From Desulfobacteraceae bacterium (lineage in GTDB: Bacteria > Desulfobacterota > Desulfobacteria > Desulfobacterales > SURF-7): a stretch of DNA of 62,571 nt. The notes beneath the pieces were generated by a model, which was not told the DNA's origin, searched no databases, and worked only from the letters and a program-made list of their open reading frames with translations. The stretch lies in contig QZKS01000030.1 in assembly GCA_003599865.1 (NCBI GenBank), positions 1 to 62,571 on the forward strand, read 5' to 3'. Position 1 is the first letter of the stretch, and each line of letters opens with the position of its first letter. The position numbers and the translations under genes are program-made. Positions 25,872 through 35,603 of the stretch are shown here, one piece after another.

Positions 25872-26612
25872 ATGGTGGTGAGATTGAATTCACATGAGAA
25901 AAAAAAATCCAAACGATCTCTGAATCCAGTGTCCTCAAAATCACTGGGTTCTGAAGGACATAGAGAGCGACTGCGTAAAAGATTCAATAAGTCGGGTCGT
26001 AATGCGTTGGCCGATTATGAGTTGATAGAGTTGCTGCTTACCTATGTCATGCCTCGAATCGACACCAAACCATTTGGAAAAGCACTGCTATATCAGTTCG
26101 AAACCATTCTGTCGATTTTACAACAGCCGGAAGAGAACCTTATGAAGGTAAAGGGTATTGGCCCGCAGACAGCATTTTTTATTAAGGTGGTTCATGCCTG
26201 TTTGACCCGCTGCATGGAATCGGCGGTTGAAATTCAGACCGCAATCACCGGCCCCGAAGATATTTTTGCTTTTACCCGATTGCATTTGGGTTCACAGATC
26301 AACGAATGCGCTTACGCGCTTTATCTCGATACCGCAAATCATATCGTGCACCATTCACAGGTGGCGACCGGTACGGTTGATCGTGCCACTATCTACCCTC
26401 GAGAAGTTTTAAAGCCGGCACTGGTAAACAATGCGACAGGTTTGGTACTCATCCATAACCACCCCAGTGGTCAACCGATTCCATCGGAAAAGGATTTGGA
26501 AATTACCCGGATGCTGGAAGAGGTTGCCGCGCCCCTTGGCATTAAATTAATAGACCACATGATTGTAACCCGGACACAAGCGTATAGTTTGAAAACAGGG
26601 AAACTGTTATGA
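25872..26612 (+). CDS. radC: RadC/JAB-domain protein
   Basis: A 246-residue protein. A helix-hairpin-helix region lies at ~70-105 (VKGIGPQTAF). The JAB/MPN metalloprotease-like domain follows, with the metal motif HNHPSGQPIPSEKD at ~195-208. The length fits RadC. The repair role of RadC is disputed, and the family is frequently carried on mobile elements and restriction islands. The start codon lacks a strong ribosome site and could be a few codons off. It overlaps hsdR by 4 bases, so it is the first gene of the restriction operon. Confidence 0.85.
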   Translation: MVVRLNSHEKKKSKRSLNPVSSKSLGSEGHRERLRKRFNKSGRNALADYELIELLLTYVMPRIDTKPFGKALLYQFETILSILQQPEENLMKVKGIGPQTAFFIKVVHACLTRCMESAVEIQTAITGPEDIFAFTRLHLGSQINECAYALYLDTANHIVHHSQVATGTVDRATIYPREVLKPALVNNATGLVLIHNHPSGQPIPSEKDLEITRMLEEVAAPLGIKLIDHMIVTRTQAYSLKTGKLL

Positions 26613-29600
26613 GTACTCTTGCGGAATTGGGAGAAATTTGTGTGGAGCTCGCTGTTCTTATGGAGCAGGCTGCAAACAATCTTGAAACCAATCCTTGTTT
26701 GAGTATGGAAAAACTGAAAATTTGGACACGCGGCCTGATCCGGATTTTATTGGCATTTGAGGGGGTAACAGAACCCAAGGATGATGCTGATTCATCCCGG
26801 TTAAACCTTTTGAGCAATCGTGGCTTGCTCCCATCTGAATTATTGCCTTTTTTTTATGTTATTCAGGACAAAGGTACTGATGATACATGGCCGCCGGAAG
26901 CTGAAAAGAAACGGGCGTCTTTGTGCATGAAGCCGGCGGCCCATTTGGCAATCTGGTTTGTGAAATCCTATGGGCCTCACCTGACCCAACATACTGCCAA
27001 TTCAGCGGATATCGAAAGCATTATCCAATCAATTCGAAAAACACCACCAGCGGATTCGGTAAGACATTCTGTCCGTAAGGTCGCATCCCGTAGAGCAAAT
27101 ACCTTGAAGCTTACCGAAGAAGAAACCCGGGTGATTATCGATTATCAACTGCGGTCCACAGGTTGGCAGGCGGATTCATGGGCGCTCCGTTATTCACTGG
27201 GGGCACGACCTGAAAAAAGTGTGAATAAGGCGATTGCAGAATGGCCGACGGCTTCCGGCCCGGCAGATTATGCCATGTTTGCCGGGCTTGATTTTATCGG
27301 ACTGGTTGAGGCTAAAAAAATCGGTAAAGACGTATTATCTGATTTGATTCAGGGCAAACGCTACAGCCGGGATGCCCAATTGGACGGTCAGGCCCGGTTT
27401 GTCGGCGGTCCCTGGGGTGAGTACAAGGTTCCATTCCTATTTGCTACCAATGCCCGACCATATCTGGAGCAACTCAAAGAAAAATCCGGTATCTGGTTTC
27501 TGGATGCGCGGGTTTCCACCAATCATCCACGCCCATTGCAAGGATGGTATTCGGCTGAAGGGCTGGTGGCATTGCAAGCACAAGATATTGCCGCTGCCCA
27601 TGCCGAGTTGGCAAAAGAACCTTTGGACTACCTTGGCCTGCGGGATTACCAGAAAATAGCAGTAACACAAATTGAGGCTGCGTTGGACCAGGGGAAAAGT
27701 CGACTACTGGTGGCCATGGCAACCGGTACCGGCAAGACCCGGCTGGCTCTGAGTTTGATTTATCGCCTGATCAAATCAGGCCGTTTCCGGCGCATTCTGT
27801 TTGTGGTAGACCGCACCGCACTGGGTGAACAGGCGGGTGATAAATTTAAGGAAACCCGGCTGGAAGAATTAAAGACCTTTGATCAGATTTATGATCTCAA
27901 AGAAGTGGATAAAATCGATATTGAACCAACGACCAAGGTGAATATTGCCACCGTACAAAGCCTGATGCGAGCGATCATGTATCCGTCCGAAACCCGGAAA
28001 ACACCCAGTGTCGGACAATATGACTGCATCATCGTTGATGAAGCCCACCGGGGATATACATTAGACCGCGAGTTGGGCGAAGATGAATTGCCGTATCGCG
28101 ATCAGAGCGACTTCCTCAGCAAGTATCGACGCGTGATCGAACATTTTGATGCGGTCAAAATCGGTCTTACTGCTACACCGGCCCCCCACACCATCGAAAT
28201 ATTCGGCCGTCCTGTTTATACTTACTCCTACCGGGAAGCAGTCGTTGATGGTTGGCTGATGGATCATGAACCGCCCCACCAGTTGCTTACCAATCTGGCC
28301 AAGGATGGGATCAAATGGGAAAAAGGGGATACCATTCCCGTGTATGATCCAGCCACCGGTCAGATTACAAATATTGAAGATATTCCCGATGAAGTGAAAC
28401 TGGAAATTGATCATTTCAATAAACTGGTACTCACCAAACCCTTTAACCGCACGGTGATCAAGGAACTGGTGAAACATCTCAACCCGGACGGTGAAGCCAA
28501 AACACTCATCTTTGCCGCTACGGACGATCATGCCGATATGGTGGTGCAGCTTCTGAAAGAAGAATTTGAAGCGGCCGGCGTGCCTGTCACCGATGACGCC
28601 ATTGTCAAAATTACCGGCTCCATTGACCGGCCGGAAGGTATGATCCGCAAGTATAAAAATGAACGGCTGCCCAATATTGTTGTTACCGTAGATCTGCTCA
28701 CCACAGGTGTAGATGTGCCGGAGATCTGCAATCTGGTGTTTATCCGCCGTGTTCGTTCCCGTATTTTGTTTGAGCAGATGCTGGGCCGCGCCACTCGCCT
28801 TTGCGACCGCATTCAGAAAACCCATTTTACGGTTTTTGATACGGTCCGGATTTATGAAGCTTTGTCACCGGTAAGCGCCATGAAACCGGTTGCCGCCAAT
28901 CCAGCGGCGTCGCTGGGGCAACTGGCCGATGCGTTGGAACATATGGCCGAAGACAAGGTTGATTCCGCAGTATTGAAAAACCAGGTGGAGCAGATCCTGG
29001 CCAAACTGCATCGCATGATCAAACGTCTGGATGCCGATGGGCAAGCGGAATTCAAAACCCTTTCCGGAGGCCAGTCAGTACAGCAATTTATCAATGAATT
29101 AAAAGGGGTATCACCGGATGTCTGTAATCAAAAACTGGCGGAACGAAAAATATTGCTGGCGTTTCTGGATGAAAACCGCCATCGTCAAAAACAGCAGCTT
29201 ATTTCCAACCACCCGGATGAACTTCATTCCCATACACGCGGCTACGGGGATGCAAAAAAACCCGAGGATTATCTCAATGCCTTTCGGGAATTTATCATCA
29301 CCCATATGAATAAAATTCCGGCCCTGGCCATTGTCTGCCAACGGCCCCGGGACCTGACCCGCAAGGCCCTGAAAGAATTGAAGCTGGCTCTGGACCAGGC
29401 CGGTTTTACCGAAAAAAATCTTCAGGTGGCCTGGAAAGACTGGAAAAACGAAGACATTGCGGCCGATATCATCTCGTTTATCCGCCGTCAGGCCATGGGT
29501 GATCCTCTGGTCAGTCATCAGGATCGGATTCAAAAGGCCATGTCCCATATTTATACCATGCGGGACTGGACCGCCGTGCAGCGCCAGTGGCTGGAACGGA

Positions 29601-29773
29601 TCGAAAAACAACTCCTGACCCAGACCGTGCTGGATCATGAAGATTTTAACCGCGGCGCCTTTGCCGCCCACGGCGGTTTTAACCGTTTAAACAAAATTTT
29701 CCAGGGCAATTTTCAGCAAGTACTGGATGACATCACTTTAACCCTATACCCGGAAGGCCGGGAGAGTGCATAA
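26609..29773 (+). CDS. hsdR: Type I restriction enzyme R subunit
   Basis: A 1054-residue motor-nuclease subunit. Residues ~1-120 resemble a DUF4145-type N-terminal extension. The PD-(D/E)xK nuclease has Asp220 and E-A-K at 234-236 (GLVEAKK). The SF2 helicase has Walker A ATGTGKT (371-377), DEAH (477-480) and GLTATPAPH (~518). Motif VI-like QMLGRATRLCDR follows near 730, then the EcoEI_R_C-type helical tail. It cleaves unmodified DNA after translocation, in complex with HsdM and HsdS. All key residues appear intact. It overlaps radC (ATGA) and lies 10 bases before hsdM. Confidence 0.95.
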   Translation: MSTLAELGEICVELAVLMEQAANNLETNPCLSMEKLKIWTRGLIRILLAFEGVTEPKDDADSSRLNLLSNRGLLPSELLPFFYVIQDKGTDDTWPPEAEKKRASLCMKPAAHLAIWFVKSYGPHLTQHTANSADIESIIQSIRKTPPADSVRHSVRKVASRRANTLKLTEEETRVIIDYQLRSTGWQADSWALRYSLGARPEKSVNKAIAEWPTASGPADYAMFAGLDFIGLVEAKKIGKDVLSDLIQGKRYSRDAQLDGQARFVGGPWGEYKVPFLFATNARPYLEQLKEKSGIWFLDARVSTNHPRPLQGWYSAEGLVALQAQDIAAAHAELAKEPLDYLGLRDYQKIAVTQIEAALDQGKSRLLVAMATGTGKTRLALSLIYRLIKSGRFRRILFVVDRTALGEQAGDKFKETRLEELKTFDQIYDLKEVDKIDIEPTTKVNIATVQSLMRAIMYPSETRKTPSVGQYDCIIVDEAHRGYTLDRELGEDELPYRDQSDFLSKYRRVIEHFDAVKIGLTATPAPHTIEIFGRPVYTYSYREAVVDGWLMDHEPPHQLLTNLAKDGIKWEKGDTIPVYDPATGQITNIEDIPDEVKLEIDHFNKLVLTKPFNRTVIKELVKHLNPDGEAKTLIFAATDDHADMVVQLLKEEFEAAGVPVTDDAIVKITGSIDRPEGMIRKYKNERLPNIVVTVDLLTTGVDVPEICNLVFIRRVRSRILFEQMLGRATRLCDRIQKTHFTVFDTVRIYEALSPVSAMKPVAANPAASLGQLADALEHMAEDKVDSAVLKNQVEQILAKLHRMIKRLDADGQAEFKTLSGGQSVQQFINELKGVSPDVCNQKLAERKILLAFLDENRHRQKQQLISNHPDELHSHTRGYGDAKKPEDYLNAFREFIITHMNKIPALAIVCQRPRDLTRKALKELKLALDQAGFTEKNLQVAWKDWKNEDIAADIISFIRRQAMGDPLVSHQDRIQKAMSHIYTMRDWTAVQRQWLERIEKQLLTQTVLDHEDFNRGAFAAHGGFNRLNKIFQGNFQQVLDDITLTLYPEGRESA

Positions 29774-29783
29774 GGAGAAATAG

Positions 29784-31211
29784 TTGACCACCATTGAAAT
29801 TGTTCAGAAACTATGGAGCTTGTGTAATGTCCTGCGGGATGACGGCATCACCTATCATCAATATGTCACGGAACTGACCTATATTCTTTTTCTGAAAATG
29901 GCTCAGGAGACCGGTGCGGAAAAGAAAATTCCTGCAGGGTATCGCTGGGCGGATCTCACGGCAAAAGACGGCACCAAGCAACACCAGTTTTACCGCAAAC
30001 TATTACTGGAGCTGGGTACCAACAGCAAGAACCGGGTTCAGGACATTTACGCCAATGCAAGTACCAATATTGATGAACCCAAAAACCTGGCCAAAATCGT
30101 TACCGCCATTGACGGGCTGGACTGGTACAGTGCCCGGGAAGAGGGGCTGGGGGATCTGTATGAAGGTTTGCTTCAGAAAAATGCAGATGAGAAGAAATCC
30201 GGGGCAGGCCAGTATTTTACCCCCCGCCCGCTGATCAGTGCCATGGTGCAACTGGTGCAGCCCCAGTTGGGGGAGCGCTGCGGCGATCCGGCCTGCGGCA
30301 CCTTCGGGTTCATGATTGTTGCCGATCAATACCTGAAAGAAAAGTATGATAACTATTTCGGCCTGACCACGGAGCAACAGGAGTTTCAGCAGAAACAAGC
30401 CTTTACCGGCATCGAACTGGTGCGGGATGCCCACCGCCTGGCACTCATGAACGCCATGCTGCATAATATCGAGGGTGAGATACGGCAATCTGATGCCTTG
30501 TCCGGCGAAGGCAAGGTGTTCCGGGATTACGATGTCATCCTCACCAATCCGCCTTTCGGCACCAAACGCGGCGGTGAGCGCCCCACCCGGGATGATTTGA
30601 CCTATCCCAGCTCCAACAAGCAGCTCAATTTTCTGCAAATGATCTACCGCTCCCTGAAAAGCACCGGCAAGGCCCGTGCTGCGGTCGTGCTGCCGGACAA
30701 TGTCTTGTTTGCCGACGGCGACGGCCAAAAGATCCGGGCCGACCTCATGGATAAATGTGACCTGCACACGGTGTTGCGCCTGCCCACTGGCATTTTCTAC
30801 GCCCAGGGGGTCAAGACCAATGTGCTCTTTTTCACCCGCGGAAAAAAAGACAAAGGCAATACCCAGAACGTCTGGTTTTATGACCTGCGCACCAACATGC
30901 CCAATTTCGGCAAGCGCACCCCCTTGACCGTGGAACATTTTAAAGAATTTATCCACGCCTTTGGCAATGACCCGTATGGAAAGGCCAGACGCAAGGATCA
31001 GGGCGAAAGCGGCCGTTTCCGCTGCTTTACCCGCGCGGAGATCGCCAAGCGCAATGATTCCCTGGACATCACCTGGCTGCAGGATGACAGTGTCCGAAAC
31101 GGTGATGATCTGGCCGATCCAACAGATCTGGCTGATGAAATTCTGGCCCAGCTCAGCATCGCCACCCAGGAAATGCAGGAACTGGCACGGCTGCTGGGGG
31201 AGACGAATTGA
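29784..31211 (+). CDS. hsdM: Type I restriction-modification M subunit (N6-adenine methylase)
   Basis: A 475-residue adenine-N6 methylase subunit. The N-terminal helical HsdM domain covers ~5-130, followed by GAGQYFTPRPLISAMV (~140). The SAM motif is DPACGTFGF (168-176), with Phe where Gly or Ala is usual, and the catalytic motif IV is NPPF (255-258). The start is TTG with AAGGAG upstream. It modifies host DNA at the site set by HsdS and forms the M2S core. It overlaps the DUF1016 gene's region only marginally. Confidence 0.95.
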   Translation: MTTIEIVQKLWSLCNVLRDDGITYHQYVTELTYILFLKMAQETGAEKKIPAGYRWADLTAKDGTKQHQFYRKLLLELGTNSKNRVQDIYANASTNIDEPKNLAKIVTAIDGLDWYSAREEGLGDLYEGLLQKNADEKKSGAGQYFTPRPLISAMVQLVQPQLGERCGDPACGTFGFMIVADQYLKEKYDNYFGLTTEQQEFQQKQAFTGIELVRDAHRLALMNAMLHNIEGEIRQSDALSGEGKVFRDYDVILTNPPFGTKRGGERPTRDDLTYPSSNKQLNFLQMIYRSLKSTGKARAAVVLPDNVLFADGDGQKIRADLMDKCDLHTVLRLPTGIFYAQGVKTNVLFFTRGKKDKGNTQNVWFYDLRTNMPNFGKRTPLTVEHFKEFIHAFGNDPYGKARRKDQGESGRFRCFTRAEIAKRNDSLDITWLQDDSVRNGDDLADPTDLADEILAQLSIATQEMQELARLLGETN

Positions 31212-31213
31212 CC

Positions 31214-32281
31214 ATGTCTAAAAAAATCATCATCCCCAAGGATTATGCAACCGTTTTGCAGGAAATCAAAAACCGTGTACGCAAGGCCCAATACGATGCT
31301 TTAAAAAGTGTGAACCGGGAAATGATCGCCCTGTATTGGGATATCGGCAACATTATTGTGACCCGCCAGAAACACTCTACCTGGGGCCGATCCGTGGTGG
31401 AACATCTGGCAGCGGATCTGCAGGAAGCGTTTCCCGGTGTTTCCGGTTACTCGGCTTCCAACCTGTGGCGTATGCGCGGTTTTTACATGACCTATGCTGA
31501 TGATAAAAATCTCGCACTCCTGGTGCGAGAAATCGGCTGGAGTCATAATATTTTGATCATGGAAAAATGTAGCGATGCCAAAGAACGGGAATATTACATC
31601 CGCATGACCCGTCAATACGGCTGGACCAAAAATGTGCTGGCCCTCCGCATTCAGGATCAGACCTATGAAAAGACCCTGCTGGGTCAGACCAATTTTGATC
31701 AAAATCTGCCTGAAAAGATTCAAAACCAGGCCAAGCTGGCGGTGCGTGATGAATACACCTTTGATTTTTTGGAATTGGGCGAAGAGCACAGCGAAAGGGA
31801 ACTCGAACGCTCCATCATAGCCAAGATCGAACAATTCCTGCGGGAAATGGGCGGGATGTTCGCCTTTATGGGCAGCCAGTATCGGCTGGAGATCGAGGGG
31901 GATGAATTTTTTATCGACCTGTTGCTCTATCACCGTGTCCTCAAATGCCTGGTGGCAATTGAACTGAAAATCAGTGAGTTCAAGCCCGAATACGTGGGCA
32001 AGATGCAGTTTTACCTGGCCGCCCTGGATACCCAGGTGCGTCAGCCGGATGAAAATCCCTCCATCGGTATGATCCTGTGCCGTAGTAAAAAACGGACCAT
32101 TGTCGAATACTCCCTTCGGGAAAGTAATAAACCCATTGGTGTGTCAGCCTACCGCACCCTTCGTCGCCTTCCGGCGGAGCTGAAAGGCAAACTGCCGAAC
32201 CCGGAGCAGATTGAGCGGTTGTTGGCGGCGGTGGAGTTGCCTGGAAGGAATGAAGGTACTGGCAATGGGAGTGTGGTATGA
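31214..32281 (+). CDS. DUF1016/YhcG-type PD-(D/E)xK nuclease-domain protein
   Basis: A 355-residue protein with an N-terminal DUF1016_N helical domain (YWDIGNIIVTRQK, GYSASNLWRMRGFY) and a C-terminal PDDEXK nuclease domain (~235-290: GDEFFIDLLLYHR, then VAIELKIS giving the E-x-K pair). Such proteins are repeatedly found inside type I restriction operons, and a nuclease or accessory defence role is inferred. I chose the ATG at 31214 with GGGGGAG upstream rather than the overlapping TTG at 31208. It overlaps hsdS by 4 bases. Confidence 0.88.
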   Translation: MSKKIIIPKDYATVLQEIKNRVRKAQYDALKSVNREMIALYWDIGNIIVTRQKHSTWGRSVVEHLAADLQEAFPGVSGYSASNLWRMRGFYMTYADDKNLALLVREIGWSHNILIMEKCSDAKEREYYIRMTRQYGWTKNVLALRIQDQTYEKTLLGQTNFDQNLPEKIQNQAKLAVRDEYTFDFLELGEEHSERELERSIIAKIEQFLREMGGMFAFMGSQYRLEIEGDEFFIDLLLYHRVLKCLVAIELKISEFKPEYVGKMQFYLAALDTQVRQPDENPSIGMILCRSKKRTIVEYSLRESNKPIGVSAYRTLRRLPAELKGKLPNPEQIERLLAAVELPGRNEGTGNGSVV

Positions 32282-33861
32282 TGGGCAATGAAAAGCGAAA
32301 CCTGCCGGTGGGTTGGTCGAAGACAACATTGGGCGATATTGCAATTTTGCGCAATGAAAAAGTAGATCCTTTGACCATTGAATCTCAGCCCTATATTAGT
32401 TTAGAACACATTGATTCTGGTATAAATCACATTTCAAGTCATGGGATGAGTACAGAAGTAAAAAGTTTAAAATCGGTTTTTTTTTCAGGAGATGTACTTT
32501 ACGGTAAACTAAGACCTTATTTGAATAAAGTCTGCCAACCTCACTTCGATGGTGTTTGTTCAACGGATATCCTCGTTTTTCAGCCTTCTTTAGCAATTAA
32601 TAATAATTTATTATTGCGATATCTTTCCAGGAGGGAAACCGTTGAATATGCAAATAGACATTCAAAAGGCATCAACCTACCGCGGATTAGCCCAAATCAA
32701 CTAGGAAAATTGATAATTTACCTTCCCCCTTTGAACGAACAAAAACGAATCGTCGCCAAAATCGAAGAACTCCAAGCCCGCAGCAGCCATGCTCGCGAGG
32801 CCCTGGAATCCATCCCCGACCTACTGGAACAGCTCCGTCAATCCATCCTGGCCGCTGCTTTCCGGGGCAATCTGACCAAAGCATGGCGAAAAGAACAGGG
32901 GAAAAAATTAGAACCGGCATCCGATTTGCTCAAACGCATTCGTGTTGAACGCCGCAAACGCTGGGAAGAAGCAGAACTTACAAAACTCAAAGCCAAAGGC
33001 CTTACCGGAGAAAACCTGGACGAGGCGTTTGCCAAACAAAGAAAAAAATATAAGGAACCGACTCCGTTGGATACTTCCGGCTTACCGGAACTGCCGGAAG
33101 GTTGGTGTTGGGAAAAAATGGATAATATATGTATAAAAGTTATGGATGGGGCTCATCATAGCCCTCCTAATGGACCGAGTGGAGATAGGATGTACATAAC
33201 TGCAAAAAATGTCCGACCTTGGAGAATTGATCTTAGCAATATTACATACATATCTGAAGATGAGCATCAAAAAATTTATTCCCGATGTGACGTTCAGTAT
33301 AATGATATCCTTTATGTTAAAGATGGTGTTAATGCAGGGATGGCGTCTTTAAATAATATAAAAGAACCGTTTTCATTGTTATCTAGTGTGGGTGTTTATA
33401 GACCAGAAAAGGGATTGATATCAGAATATGCTGTTGCATATCTAAATAGTCCGTTGGGTCATCGACTTATGTTATCCATGGTTTCCGGTAATGCAATTAC
33501 TCGATTAACATTATCAAAGCTGAAAGAATCTTTTATCCCGATCCCTTCAATTGATGAGCAAAGGGCTATTTGTAAACTATTGTTGTTGTATTTAGATAAA
33601 TTAAATTCTCTACAAAAAATATATGATGAAAAGCTATCTTCACTACATGAATTTGATCAATCCATCCTCTCCAAAGCCTTCCGCGGCGAGCTGGTCCCCC
33701 AAGACCCCAACAACGAACCCGCTTCCATCCTCCTTGAACGTATCCGGCAGGAAAAAGTCCGTCTGGCAGAAACACAGAAATCAAAAACAAAGCAAAAAGG
33801 TAAAAAGATGAAACGCCAAAAAACAACCCAACAAGATATCGCAAGGAGGATTGATTGTTGA
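32278..33861 (+). CDS. hsdS: Type I restriction-modification S (specificity) subunit
   Basis: A 527-residue subunit with two target-recognition domains (residues ~10-155 and ~275-440), each followed by a conserved coiled-coil spacer. The spacers are alike: DLLEQLRQSILAAAFRGNLT after TRD1 and HEFDQSILSKAFRGELVPQD after TRD2. The TRDs read DNA half-sites and the coils set their spacing. The TRD DNA is markedly A+T-richer than the spacer segments, as expected for swapped TRDs. It overlaps its neighbours on both sides. Confidence 0.95.
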   Translation: MMGNEKRNLPVGWSKTTLGDIAILRNEKVDPLTIESQPYISLEHIDSGINHISSHGMSTEVKSLKSVFFSGDVLYGKLRPYLNKVCQPHFDGVCSTDILVFQPSLAINNNLLLRYLSRRETVEYANRHSKGINLPRISPNQLGKLIIYLPPLNEQKRIVAKIEELQARSSHAREALESIPDLLEQLRQSILAAAFRGNLTKAWRKEQGKKLEPASDLLKRIRVERRKRWEEAELTKLKAKGLTGENLDEAFAKQRKKYKEPTPLDTSGLPELPEGWCWEKMDNICIKVMDGAHHSPPNGPSGDRMYITAKNVRPWRIDLSNITYISEDEHQKIYSRCDVQYNDILYVKDGVNAGMASLNNIKEPFSLLSSVGVYRPEKGLISEYAVAYLNSPLGHRLMLSMVSGNAITRLTLSKLKESFIPIPSIDEQRAICKLLLLYLDKLNSLQKIYDEKLSSLHEFDQSILSKAFRGELVPQDPNNEPASILLERIRQEKVRLAETQKSKTKQKGKKMKRQKTTQQDIARRIDC

Positions 33862-34295
33862 CTGACAAACTGCCTGTGACAAGTGATTTGATTCTGTATC
33901 AGACGGAAGACGGAAAAACCCGAATTGAGGTTCGGCTGGAAGAAGAAACTGTATGGATGACCCAGGCGGCCATGGCGGAACTGTATCAAGGAACCAAACA
34001 GAATATTAGTCTGCATCTGAAAAAAATTTTTGAAGATAAGGAGTTGGATGCGGACCGAGTTGTCAAGCAATACTTGACAACTGCCACGGATGGCAAACAA
34101 TATCGTACCAAATTCTATAACCTGGAGGTCATTTTATCGGTAGGGTATCGTGTCCGTTCCCGAAGAGGCACGCAGTTTCGATGACGGGCCACCGAACAGT
34201 ATGAGATTTATAATATTCACCGTCTCAAACACGAGGCGGAAGAAGAGTTCTTTAAGGATGATGTCGAGCTGAAAAAATATTTGAAGGAGAGCTGA
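33858..34295 (+). pseudogene. rhuM: Truncated rhuM-like gene
   Basis: The N-terminal ~108 residues match RhuM-family proteins, which are common companions of type I restriction systems: EVRLEEETVWMTQAAMAELY, then YNLEVILSVGYRVRSRRGTQ. The frame is then closed by TGA at 34182-34184, exactly where the family reads FRxWATEQ. After the stop the same frame continues RATEQYEIYNIHRLKHEAEE and ends at 34295, so most of the normal C-terminal half is missing. A nonsense codon plus internal deletion is the simplest explanation. The start is TTG at 33858 (or 33855) with GGAGG upstream. Confidence 0.7.
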
Positions 34296-35575
34296 TGTCT
34301 TTTGAAAAACTGGGCCTTCGGGCCGAACTGTTAAAAGCTGTTGCAGGCCAAGGATATACGGAACCAACGCCCATTCAGACCCGGTCGATTCCCGTGATTC
34401 TGGAGGGGCACGATATTCTGGCCGGTGCACAGACCGGGACCGGCAAGACAGCGGCTTTTGCCCTGCCCATTGTCCAGATGCTGAGTGAAGATCAGGCTGC
34501 GAAGAAAAAGAGGCAGCCGCGAGCCCTGGTTCTGGTTCCCACGCGGGAACTGGCGGCTCAGGTGGGGAAGGTGATGCAGGATTTTGGGAGGCGTCTGTCC
34601 CTGCGTTCAGCGGTGATTTATGGCGGGGTGAATATTAACGCGCAGATGGTGAGGCTGAACCGCGGAGTGGATATTGTGGTGGCAACCCCGGGACGGCTGC
34701 TGGATCATACCGGGCGAAAAACCCTGGATCTTTCCCGGGTGAAGATTCTGGTGCTGGATGAGGCGGACCGGATGCTGGATCTGGGGTTTCTGGATGATAT
34801 CCTTGCGGTGGCGTCGTTCATGCCGGTGAAACGTCAGACCCTGCTGTTTTCCGCGACCTACCCGGACAGTATCAAACGTCTGGCCGATGAAATGCTGGAT
34901 AATCCCCGGCGGATTGAAGCGACGCGTCCGAATCTGGCGGCGGAAGGGGTAACCCAGGTGATGTATCGGGTGGAGAAGCTGCGCAAACGAGAGCTTCTCA
35001 CGGCTTTGATCCGGAAGGAGAACTGGCGGCAAGTGCTGGTGTTTACGAGAACCCGGTATGGCGCGGACAAGCTGACCGGACAATTGGTTGCGGACGATAT
35101 TGCTGCTGCCGCCATTCACAGCAGCAAAAGCCAGTCCATTCGAAACAGGACCCTGGCGGAATTCAGAAACGGGTCGGTTCGGGTTCTGGTGGCAACCGAT
35201 GTGGCGGCAAGGGGACTTGATATCAGCAGCCTGCCGCATGTTGTGAACTATGATCTGCCGGAAATTCCGGAAAATTATGTGCATCGTATCGGCCGCACCG
35301 GCCGTGCCGGAGAAAAGGGCGTTGCGGTTTCGCTGGTGTGCGATCAGGAGCAGGCGCTTTTGGTGGAAATCGAGCGGCTGTTGAACCGGAAAATCCCGGT
35401 CAAACATCTGACCGGATTTTATCCCAGGCAGGATCATGATCCGGATATTGTCGAGGCCAAACGGAATCTCAAGGAAAGAGCGCTCGAAAAACAGAAAAAA
35501 AACATGGAACGGAAATCGAAAGTTCCACGAAAGAAAACAAAGAAAGCAAAGACCGGAAAAAGGAAGAAACGGTAG
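34295..35575 (+). CDS. DEAD-box RNA helicase (RhlE-like)
   Basis: A 426-residue DEAD-box RNA helicase. Visible motifs: Q motif with PTPIQ (~26), AQTGTGKT (~46-53), PTRELAAQ (~79), DEAD (~155), SAT (~188), and HRIGRTGRAG (~328-337). The basic C-terminal tail is Lys/Arg-rich and probably binds RNA. It unwinds structured RNA in ribosome assembly or decay. AAGGAG precedes the ATG, which overlaps the stop of the rhuM relic. It is convergent with a second helicase of the same type at 35604. Confidence 0.93.
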   Translation: MSFEKLGLRAELLKAVAGQGYTEPTPIQTRSIPVILEGHDILAGAQTGTGKTAAFALPIVQMLSEDQAAKKKRQPRALVLVPTRELAAQVGKVMQDFGRRLSLRSAVIYGGVNINAQMVRLNRGVDIVVATPGRLLDHTGRKTLDLSRVKILVLDEADRMLDLGFLDDILAVASFMPVKRQTLLFSATYPDSIKRLADEMLDNPRRIEATRPNLAAEGVTQVMYRVEKLRKRELLTALIRKENWRQVLVFTRTRYGADKLTGQLVADDIAAAAIHSSKSQSIRNRTLAEFRNGSVRVLVATDVAARGLDISSLPHVVNYDLPEIPENYVHRIGRTGRAGEKGVAVSLVCDQEQALLVEIERLLNRKIPVKHLTGFYPRQDHDPDIVEAKRNLKERALEKQKKNMERKSKVPRKKTKKAKTGKRKKR

Positions 35576-35603
35576 GGGTATCGGGTACCCACAAGGGGCA
35601 GCC

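Noticed and set aside
25872-34295. Island as a complete prophage or integrative element
   Set aside because: No integrase, structural genes or flanking direct repeats were found; only restriction-related genes are present.
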